DNA from: a bacterium
GTDB lineage: Bacteria > Omnitrophota > Gorgyraeia > Zapsychrales > Zapsychraceae
Length of the DNA: 64,000 bases
Direction of reading: 5' to 3'
NCBI GenBank assembly: GCA_030429765.1
Contig: JAUIER010000017.1
Span: 33,047 to 97,046, forward strand
Below the pieces are notes generated by a model. The model was not told the DNA's origin and did no database searches. It worked only from the letters and a program-made list of their open reading frames with translations. Shown piece after piece: positions 1 through 12,000 of the stretch; positions within the stretch are counted from its first letter, which is position 1; every line of letters begins with the position of its first letter. The translations under genes were made by a program, and so were the position numbers.

Positions 1-3000
1 ATATCCAAGGACGAATACTGATTGAATATCGCGGTTCCTCCCGGCGCGTCGTTAAATTGAACATGATAGAATGTCTGCAGTTCCTGAATATTGACCGTGC
101 CGGATTGCGCATCAAAGATGACCGTGGATGTTCCTTCATTAAAGACACCCCCTTGATTCAACCAACTTCCAGCCACATTGATCAGACGGTTAGACCCAAC
201 ATCGAGCGTTCCGGAGCTTATTATTATATTTCCATCGACATCTAGATTGGTTAATAGTGTGGTGCTTGACTGAGACAATGCTGGCGCTGCTCCACTTGAA
301 ATACGTGTAATTTCGCTTGGCGAAAGAACCCGGTTATAAATCCTAAAGTCATCAATGATAAACTCACCCTGGAACTGACTGTTGTTGTTATTTCGTGCGC
401 CAATCGTCAAACTTTCCGGACTTACAAAACGCGGCTGTGTCGTCCCCGATCCCTGTTCAACCCCATTGATATAAATTCGATGCTGTTGACTTGGACTTGT
501 TTGACTTGTCAAAATCACATTAAACCATTCGTCCTGTACAAATGTATAACTTCCAATATCGGTCCACGTTGGAGTGTTCCACACGTAGGCTGTCAATTGT
601 GTAGTTCCATTAAATTCCATACTGATTCCGCCGACCTTGAGGTAACCGCCTAATTCGAAAATCCGGTCAAAATTGACGTTCCCGTGACCCGACGGAATAC
701 GTAACCAATATGAAACTGTCAAATTCTCGGAATTGTACAAATTATTCTCGGGTACGAATATGTAGTCACCGGATCCATCAAAACTGACGGCTCCCGGATT
801 ACTAAATTGAATCGTACTCGCCGTACTGGCAAAACTTGTTGTGGTGCCGCTCCATGTTCCGTTATTGGCATACCCGCTGCTGTCCTGAACCGGCGAAGAT
901 GTTTCATCCATCCTCCAGTAACCCACCAGACCATCATTAATCGCGAGGTCATTGAATGCTGTGCCGGCCGTTAGATCGATGGTATTGTTGCTGTCCCCAA
1001 CAAACATCACCGTCGATGAATTTGTATTAAATGTGCCGCCGCTATGCGAGAATGTACCAGAAATTTCCAACACATCACTTGGAGCTGTAAATACTCCGGA
1101 TTCGATGGACAATATTCCATCACTTCTGAAACGTGCTGATGTTCCAATGAATGTTCCGCCATTGATCAACAGTGTTCCATAGGAGGTGATCGTCGGCACA
1201 TCATCATCATTGGAGTAGGTCAGCGTTCCACTAGACACATCAAACGATGATGTAGTTGCAACATCATCATTCAGACTCCACTCGCCTGTTCCCGCCAAAT
1301 CCGCGTTCGTGAAGGTCTCTGAACCTGACAGGATGATATGTCCAGTCGTTGTTCCATCAAAAGTCACGGTTCCATTACCCGGCTCAAACGATCCGCCGTA
1401 ATTAATCCAGCTTCCGGCGAGATTGACGGCATAATCAGAACCGACATTGAATTCTCCCGCCGCTATCACCAGATCACCGTCGATATCAACCGCCGTCTGC
1501 AGAGTGGTTTGTCCAATCGCAGTACGCGGCATATCACCCTTGGCCAATCGCTGGATTTCTAACGGTGTTAGTACTCGACGATAGATTCGAACATCATCCA
1601 ACCGGCCATCAAACTCCCGATTCTCCGGAGATAATGATGATTCCCCACCGATAATAATATTCCCCGGGTCAACCGTCGGTGTTCCGGTATCCGTCAGATC
1701 GGCTGCCACCTGAATCCCATTCACGTATATGAGGCGCTCATTGTTGGCATTGTCAAAAACACCGGCAACATGATACCAACGAGCAGATGAGCTAATAACA
1801 GATGATGCCGTTAGCGTGGATACATCCATCCCGCGAACAAAGAAGCGGACGCTTTGATCACCCCCGTCTCCGTAGGACAAGGCCCAACCCAGTCCATTAT
1901 CGTCATCGGCTACCAGCCGCCCAATTTGCGAAAGTGTATCCGGACGGATCCACAGACTCACACTGAAATCTCCTTCCTGCAGATTTTCGGACATGCCGGT
2001 ATTGAGCACGTCATTCGTCCCGTCCAGTAATATACTTCGTGGATTGACAAAATTTAGTGGTGCCACATTGGTTGCGTTGGCGGGACCATCTTCCCAGGCC
2101 GCATGATTTCCATACCCGCTGTAATCCTGGGATGGATCAGCCAGGTCATCCATGCTCCAGTATCCGATAAGCCCATCATTAATCATGACATCATTAAACG
2201 CCGCGCCGGACGGCATATTGATGGCGTTCGTCGTCGTTCCGACAAACATCACCGTGGATGAATTAGTATTAAAGGTGCCGCCGCTATGCGTGAATGTACC
2301 GTCGATCTCCAGCACATCCGTTGGTGCATTGAACGTTCCGGCACTGATATTCAGTTGACCCACATTCCTAAAACGAGTTGACGTTCCATTAAATAATCCG
2401 CCATTCACATTGAGTGTACCATTAAGTGTTATCGGCTCAAGATTGTCCGCTGAGCTATAGGTCAAACTTCCGGTTGATACCACGAAGGACTGACTGACAT
2501 AAACATTATCCTCAAACTGCCACTCGCCCACTCCTGAAATTTCGGCCTGATAAAATGTTTGCGACCGCGTGACAATACTGTTGCCGGAGGATGTGCCATC
2601 AAATAACACCGTGCCATTGTTGGACACAAACCGTCCGCCATTATTGATCCAGCTGCCACCCACATTAATCGCGCGGTCGGAACCGGTATCCAGTTCACCG
2701 GTATGAATGTAGATGTCATCGTCGACATCCAGATCCGTCTGCAACGTGTATTCATTGGTAGAAGCTTGCGGCAATGTTCCAGCCGCCAGTCGGGTAATCT
2801 CCGTCGCGCTTAACACACGATTGTAGATGCGCACTTCGTCGATTAAACCGTCATAGTGCTCCTGCGCTCCTCCGATACCACGTCCAATCTTGATTGGCTG
2901 CGTCGCACCCAAAGCCGCGGTTTTAGAACTTGTACCATCAGGCACACCATTCAGGTATAAACGAACCGTTTGACGGTCATAGGTCACGGCCAAATGATAC

Positions 3001-6000
3001 CAGGTTCCTGAACTCAAGGCCGTATTGGCATTGGACTCAGTCACCAGTGGTGACACCCGGAATCCCCATTCGCCGCCGCCGGCGGTATAGCCCTGCGCCA
3101 TAAATCGCCAATCCGTAGTTGAGCCCGTGGAATTCGCCCGTGTAACAATAATGGTTTCGGCGTTCAACGGTGTCCCCGGATTCACCCAGGCCGTAACGGT
3201 GATGGCTTCCGTTAAATTCAGCGACTCATCACTACCGCAGTCCAGATGGTCCGTATCCGCTTGGTCGAATTCTAAACTGGCCGGATTGACATAGTCCACA
3301 TCCGGCGTCTGATTACTGGTTGTTGGACTATTAACCCAGGTACAATGATTGCCGTAACCGCTATGGTCGAATGTCGGTGTGACGATCTCATCCATCTTCC
3401 AATAGGCGACGAGGCCGTCGCTGATGACCAGATCATTAAACACCGCCCCGCCGCTCGAGTCAATCAACCCGCCGGTTGTGCCGCCAAATATGACCGTCGA
3501 TGAACTGTTATTAAACGTTCCGCCGGAATGGATAAATGAGCCGGTGATTTCCAGCAGATCCGTTGGCGCGGTATACGTTCCGGCTGATATATGAAGATCT
3601 CCATCATGACGGAACTGATTGGCATTTCCGATAAATGTTCCGGTCGGCCCTCCGCCCGGCAGAAGCGTGTCGCCGATGATGGATATCGGTTCGATATTGG
3701 TATCCGTCGAGTAGCCCAACGAACCATTGCCGCGCACCTGCAGCTCGCTGCTGACAGGCAGATCATCCAACAATGTCCACGTACCCGCGTTTGCTAGATG
3801 CAGATTGTAGAATGTCTGTGTACCCGAAAGTATTTCAAGCCCAGACCCGGTACCATCCAGCGTCGTCAAGTTTAAGTTCGGTGTGAAAATTCCACCATTA
3901 TTAATCCAACTGCCTGCCACATTAATGTTTTGATTGGCACCGCTATCCAGTTCTCCCGCGTTGATGGTTAATGATCCGTCGACATTCAACGCGTCCTGCA
4001 ATGTATAGGTACCGCCGCCGACGCCCGGCATGTATCCATTTGCCATACGGGCAATCTCAGCCGCCGTGAGCGCACGGTTGTATATGCGTATTTCATCCAA
4101 CTCCCCATCATACTCACGCTGCGTTGAGTGATTCCAGCTACCGATACGCATCGTAGTATTCACATTCGGAGGCAAAGCGTGTGCACCGCGGGTATAAGAC
4201 GAAGTCGTTATTTCAACACCGTTGATGTAAATTGCTGAATCCGAATTGGTCACAACGGCGGCGATATGATTCCAGGTATTCAAGGCATAATTTTCCGTAC
4301 TCGTTGTACTGTATGAGTTGTCATTCACCATGATAGCCGCTTGCTGTGAATCCGGCCTTACATACAAGGCATATCCATTTACAGCATTGCCATTGTCCGA
4401 CTTGTCTACGATTCGTTGGAAGTCGTCGCCGCCGCCATGCTGATAGAACCAAGCGGATATTGTGAATTCTGTATTGAACAACATCAGCGGATGATCGGAG
4501 TTAATTGTTCCCAATTCCAGATAGTCATTGTCACCATCAAAGTTCATCGACCAGAGGTTTTCATACTTAGAGAGACTTGGTGTATTTGAAAGATTCCCCG
4601 CCCCGTTAGTCCAAACCGCATGACTGGTATACCCGCTTGAATCAATCGCTGGAGAAGATGTTTCTTCAAATTTCCAATATCCCACAAGTCCGTCATTGAT
4701 CATGAAATTGTTAAAGGTCTTGCTATCGGCAGTGATGGTCAATCCTGCCGTCGTACCCGTCATAATGACCGTTGAGCTCGAACCGCTAAAGACCCCGCCG
4801 GTCATATCCCAATCGCCGCCGCCGTAAATCGTGGAGTTTCCACCCGTATCCGGTGCTGCATCGAGGGTGTCATTGATATCAATATGACCACCGACGTGCA
4901 TGTCCTGCCCGACGAGGTCCAGTGTTCCGTTGTCCAACGATAGCGATCCCGTCAATCGAAGTGTATCCGCTAATTGCAATCTTCCGTCGCCGGGACCCCC
5001 ACCATCATTTAACTGTAAATTGTATAACGCTTGCCCATTGGTCGTCATAGCCGCCGAACCGCTTGTCCGATCAAAAACTACCGTACCTGCTCGAGGTTCA
5101 AACTGTCCGCTGGTCACCGTCCAGTTGCCAACAAAGTTGATCGAATTATTCTCAGAAACATTAACGTCCAGCGTACCGCCGGCCAGCCGAACGTTTCCAT
5201 TCACATCCAGGGAGTCTTCCAGTACCCACGTTGTCGTGGCCGATGGATTGACAAACTCAATGTCGTTAAATATCACGCTACCCGAGGTAAGCGTATATGT
5301 CTGTGTCGCGGTGGTTCCGGTAAAATCGACCTTGGAATTGGTATTGGTAAACGTCCCGCCGGTTGAATCCCAGGCCGCGCCGACATCAATCGTTACATCT
5401 CCATCTGTGCCGGTTGACGCATCCAGTGTTCCATCCAGATCCACCGATCCGTCTACCGTTAACTCATACCCGTCCAGATCCAGTGTGCCTTGCTGGATCT
5501 TGAGATCATTGTTGACGGTGATATCCGTGTTCGCCGTAAACGTGTTGCCCGCGCTGTTGACGACAAGATCATAGTATGGTTGAATCGCAGAGAATACCGA
5601 TGTTGATGATGACCCGGTGTACTCTACAGCCCCGCCGGAATTAGTCCATGCTCCCGCATTGATTGTGATATCTGTGTCCGTGGCGTCTGATTCAATCCTT
5701 AGGGTTCCATCACTGACAATCACAAAGTCGCCGCCGGCGTCTCCTATGGTCACTGGTGCGGTTCCCGTGAGTATTTGCCCACCCAACAAATTCAAGGATC
5801 CGTTGATGCTGAACGAATTATCATTCATATCCAGAGTACCGGATGTCACGTACAGGACATCATCGACGATGATCGTGCCCGTGCTGACCGTCGTCGTTCC
5901 GCTCCCTAATGTTGTTAAGTTATAGAAGGTGTTATCCCCGCTGATCGTAGATCCCACCCCACTGGTTGAAGTAAACAGCACGGAAGATGTGGCCGGATCA

Positions 6001-9000
6001 AACGTACCGTTGTTCACCCAATCTCCGTCTGTAATCCTGACACCTGCGGTTCCATTAATGTCAAATACACCGTTGATCGTGATATCCCGGGCAAACGTAT
6101 TCTGATTATTCGTCATACGTAAGGTATTGTTAGCAAGGATACGGATCTCTTCGTCAGAATACACGTCACCCGGATCCATCACCAGAGTTCCGATATTGGA
6201 TACAAAAATGAGGTCTTCGTCGTCATCATTGTCAAACTCGGCCAAATCAGTGACACTGACAACGGAATTGTCGTCGGACCCGATAATCAACACATTGGAA
6301 TTCAGTACCATCCCCGTGATATTTCCGGTACCGTCGTACAAGGTCACAGAGGTTGCCTCCAGGGCCTCCGCGACACCTTCAGCCCATACGTGGATTATTT
6401 CGTCCGTCGCCAGACCCGGTACACCAGATATCGTCCACGAACCGTCACCGGCCGTCGTCGTGGCTGGTAAATTCTGGAACGAACCGGTGGCCGCCACACG
6501 AATGGTTGTCCCCGGCGGAAGATCAGACGATCCGGAGATATCAATGGTACCGCTTAACGCAAAGATCCAATGAGGCGTTCCTTCGCCGGAATCATTGTTG
6601 CTGGTATCCAGTGAATTAGTTCCAAAAATGTCATTACTTCCGATAACCTCGGAGTCGGATACATCGATAAAATCTACATTGCCCTGACCTGACGAGATAG
6701 CAATATTCCAACGGCTGCCCGGTACACTACTTCGCAATGTCACCCGGTCATTTACATCCAATCCCATCATGACCAGAGTTCCCTGGATGACGATCGTATC
6801 TCCAGCGGTAATTGTCAACTGAGGATCCAGGAAGTCATTGGAATTCTCCACAACAATCCAATTATAGAAGGTCGTGGATCCATCAAACATAATTGCATTA
6901 CCATCAAAATTCACTGTTGACGTACCGGCATTAAACACACCGTTGTTGGTCCAGTCGTCTCCCACATTGACATATGACGTCTGCGCATTAAAGATATTGT
7001 CTCCCGACGAGTCTGACGTTCGGAATGTTACATCTCTCGAGATAAGGACCGTGGATGATTGCGCGTTAAACGTGCTGTAGCGATCGGTTTGTCCAGACGT
7101 TCCCAGATCAAAATCTCTGGAGGCAAATTGATACCCCGCGGTATCAAAAGTATTCGAATCCGCCGCGGCGAGCGCTCCGATACTGAAATCACCCAGGCGG
7201 ATCGATCCGTCCAGGGTAAACGTCGCCCCGTCATCAAGGAAGAATCGTATCGGTGTGTTTCCGTAATTTCCGTTACCGGTGGTTCTTGATCCGCCATAGA
7301 AATCCACCCGAAGATCACCGCTAAACGATTGCGCGTTCCATATCATCCCGTTATTTGTAATGGTTGACGTATCATAGAACTGTACGGTCCGAGAATTACC
7401 GTCAGTACGTATGGTTGATGTAGCGTTTCCAGTATTGAACTCGCCGGTTCCGCCTATCGCCATATTACCGATCAATGTCGTCGTGATACCGTCCTGCTGG
7501 GTTACGTCGTGGAAACTATTACCGGAATTGGCATTTGAAATATTGGATGAGGCGTTTAGCACTACATTCGATGTCCCGCGGGAGAACAATCCCGAGGTAT
7601 TTGCAATATAAAGATCATCATTCAGTGTGATCACGGACGAGTTAGCCGTAAAGTTTCCACCTTGAATTCGGAAGCTGCCGTTGGTGGTTAGCTGATAGTT
7701 GCTACCGGTCGTGTCAAAAGTTCCGCCCACGAGCAGGAACTGACCTATACTTTCATTTGACTGCATGTCAAACGTGGCACCGGCTCCGTTAACCTTGATG
7801 TTTTCATAAGCCCAATCCTGGACCATGACCGTGCCGCCTGTCGCCGTGAATTCTATCCATGCACCTCCGGTAAACGATGGCTGCGCCGCCACAAAAGTCT
7901 GATCTCCATCCAACCGCAAAGTCCCACTGACCACGAACGCCGTGGCACCCAGTGTAGTGACGTTACTGTCATCCAGATCAAAGGCGGCTCCCGCGTCCAC
8001 GGTGATATCGTCGTTGATGTTCAGATCGCCCACCATGAGCACATCATTGAACGTATTAGATATCTGGATATCCCCAAAATCACCGGATCCGGTTTGGGCT
8101 ATTGTCTGCGCCGATGTCCCCTGCATCACAATCGTCAGGTCATTCTCTATATCAGCCGTACTGCTGTTGACGACATTTCCGGAAACCGATAGCGAATGCG
8201 TGTCTGTGGAATCGGCATTGAGTCCGCTGGACGCATTGGTCAGGTTGATGGTAAGGTCATTCCCGATAACCTGATTATCACTCACGACCAAATTGCCGGC
8301 CAGGGTGCTATTTACATACATGTTGTAGAATGTCGTGACTCCGAAGATCACCATGTCGCCCGTCGAATGCGGGATGAATTCCACCGTCGACATCTGCTCG
8401 ACAAACAATCCATTGTTAACCCAGTCAAAACTGCCTCCTGAAAGCGTCAGATCATAGTTACTGATCGTGGCATCCAAGACCGCTCCGGAAGCAATCGTCA
8501 ATGTCCCCCGAACATCCAGATCAGAACTCAGACTGACCGTGGAAGTCGTATTCGAAATAGTGAGACCACCGATGTATCCATCATTTATATTCGTTATCGT
8601 CTGGGCCAATGTCCCCGTCATATCCACGATCAAGGCATCTTCCAGGCCGCCACCCGCGCCGGCCCCGCCGTCCGCCACCGTGGCATCTCCCCAAAGCATC
8701 AAGCTGTAGCTGTTTGCCCCTGCCGCCAGGACCGTATTACCGCATCCCGTGCCTGCTGTAGTGATATCCAGATCATTGCGGATGACCATGTTCGCGCTGA
8801 TGGTTGTCGTCGAACAACCGGTATTGTTCACCGTCAAGCCATAGAATGTCGTCGCGCCGCCTATCGATATTGCCGCATTACTCGTGGCAAAAACCGTACT
8901 GCTGGCCGCGATAAACGCGCCATTATTCTGCCAATCGCCGTCATTCAACTGAATCACATTAGTGCCCGTGACATTGAGCGTTCCATTAATGATCAACTCT

Positions 9001-12000
9001 TCTGTTACCAGATCCCAACCAGAGTCTAATGTCAGCGTGTTATTGGTCAGAATATTTAGGGTTTCATCTGTGTACGTATTTCCGCCCTGAATATCCAATG
9101 TTCCGCTGTTAGCCGTGAACATGATGTCCTCGTCGTCATCAAAGTCGTAGAGCTGCAGATCGGTCATATCGACATTGACCAAATCATCACTTCCAATAGA
9201 CAGGCTGCCCGTCGTCAGGACCATGCCGGTGACATTCCCTATGCCATCGTACAGCGTGACCGCCGTGGTTTCATTGATGTCGGCAACCCCGTCCGCCCAG
9301 ACCACCAGCGGCCGATCCGTCTTCAGAACGGCATTGCTGATCGTCCAGGCTCCGGCGGCTGTGGTTGTATTTTGATCCAGCAGACGTCCATCGACGGCAA
9401 TGCGAAGTAGCGTTCCGTCACCCAGATTAGTTGAACCGGATACATCGGCCGTCACACCAAAGAACCATTCCGGTGATCCTTCATCACTGTCGGTATTACC
9501 GCCATCGATAGAGTCACCCGCGATGATATCCGTGCCGAGCGCCTCGGAGTCCGTGACCATGACATAATCCACCGTAGGTGTGCCTGTGACGCTGATGTTA
9601 AATCGCGTAGACGGAATCGAACTCACAAGATTGATACGGTCATCCGTATCCGCTCCATCCAGTGTCAAAGATCCCTGTACAATAAAGGTCTCGCCGCCGC
9701 CGAATGTCAACGTCGAATCAGCTCCGTCATTGACTTCAACTTTATTGAAGTGATAGAACGTCGTTGATCCTGAAATGGATTGATTCACGCCGTCAAATGT
9801 CACGGTTCCGGTTCTTGGGATGAATGTTCCGTTGACGGCATCCAGCGTCCAGTTGCCGGCCACATTCACACCAAAGGCCCCGGCATTGACGTCAAATGTC
9901 CCGTCCGTAATCTGCAAGGATCCGTTGACATCCATCGCGCTGGACAATTGCACCAGCAGGTCGGCTCCATTGTCCGAGTCATCGATGACGACATTGTTAA
10001 ATGACGTCCCGGATGCATCCACCAAACTGGTTGAGGATGTACCGCTGAAGATTACCGTTGAACTGCTGTGACTGAATGTTCCGGCACTAAATGTGAAGTC
10101 CGCATCTAATAGCAGATCTCCCGTCGGGGCGGTGTATGTACCGGAAGAAATGGTCAAATCGCCGCCATGTCTAAAGTCGGTAGATTGCCCGCTAAAGGTT
10201 CCGCCGGTGAGAGTTGTTGCCCCATTTACGCTAATGGGCTCTATAACGGTACTTGTCGCAGGAGACAGGGTTCCGGCGCTAAGATCAAAGATATTCACAC
10301 CCATATTATCTTGTAGCGTCCATGTTCCGGAACCGGCGATGTCAACATTATTAAATGTGTGTGATCCATTGAGAATCAATTTCTCCGTTCCTGTCCCATC
10401 AAATTCAACCAAACCACTATTCTCCACAAAAATACCTCCATTATTCATCCAGCTTCCAGCCAGGTTAATCTGACGGTCGGCCCCCGTGTTCAATGTTCCG
10501 TCGTTGAGCGTCAACGTTCCATTGATATCCAGATTGTCCTGCAACGTATAAACCCCCAATCCGGTTCCAGGCATATTACCTGCGGCGATCCGGGCTATCT
10601 CAGAGGCGGACAATGCGCGCAAGTATACCCGAACCTCATCCATCCGTCCGTTGAGACTTCTTGCACCCCCCTGATCAGCACCAATCCGAATCCCCTGATT
10701 TGTCGCCTTAACATGACTGATTCCTACACTTGAGACTGGACTAAAGGAGTCCTCCACACCATTAACATACAACCGTAATCCATTGGCGCTATTGGCTTCG
10801 AATGTGAACGCCAAATGAATCCAACTACTGGTGTTGGTAATTCCCACCGATCCTTCCATGCGTGCGGATGTTCCATCTGTATCCGTGACCAAGAATGTTA
10901 CTGTGTCAGCCCGTCCGGAAGTAAACGCCGACTCATCACGCCATATCAGCAATGATGCATCTCCGATAAAGGTATCTTTGGAAATCAACACCTGATCACT
11001 CCCCAGATCCAGCACCTGAACCCACAACGTTATGGTGAATGACTCAGTCAAATCAAATTCATTGATATCTCCAAAGTCGATATAGTCTGTCGATCCGTCA
11101 AATTCAGCCGATCCCGGATTGTTAAAGGCCGTCAAGGCGTTGACGGTACTTGACTGGTTGACGCCACCGCCCCATGTACCGAGATATCCGTTTCCTGTAG
11201 CGTCCATCGACGGTGACAATAACTCATCCAATTTCCAATAAGCAAGCATTCCATTAGTTCCATTGAGTGTAAAATTATTGAACGATTTGGAGTCGGATGT
11301 TATCGTGAGTCCAGTTGTCGTTCCGGCGAAGACAACAGTGGAATTAGTACTTGTAAATGCTCCACCGCTGGCATCCCATGATCCACCGACATAAACCGAA
11401 GAGTTTCCGCCAGCTCCCGCTGAGGCGTCCAGTTCGTCATTGATATCCACATTCCCATCGACATGTAATTCATAACCATTGACATCAAGCGACCCGTCCT
11501 CAACTCTTAAAGTGCCGCCGACATTCATGCGGCCTGAAACCTGGACAATCAAATCTGACCCCCCGTCTCCGTCGTCAACCACCACATTCGCGAACTGCCC
11601 GATGGTTCCTGTGGTCGCCATCGTTACCACAGATGTACCGGCGTTTGCATTGAATGTCACCGTGCTGGTCCCCAGATTTAAGGTGCTACCGAAGCTCGCG
11701 TCCCAATCCCCGCCCACAAAGATTTGGGCCTGATCTCCCTCCAAGGTGTTCTGCCATCCGCCGGCACTTCTAAAGCGGACATTGCCGCCGATCGTTAATG
11801 TCGAGTCATTCAAGATCAGGTGACCGATGCGCGATCCCGAGCCGTCGCCGATGTCCAAATTGCCTGAAAGCGTAATCGAATAATCATTAACTGATGTATC
11901 AACCGTGGCCGTTCCACTACTGTTTAAGTCTGCGATATTCATGTTCGTCGCAACAACATTTCCATTGAGGACATACGTTTCAGCCGATACACGGAAGAAC

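Noticed and set aside
4900..5574. Plus-strand open frame of 224 codons
   Set aside because: It lies antisense to the giant LamG gene. The repeated Asp/Thr/Ser-rich codons of that gene leave long antisense frames open. No domain, signal or ribosome site supports it.
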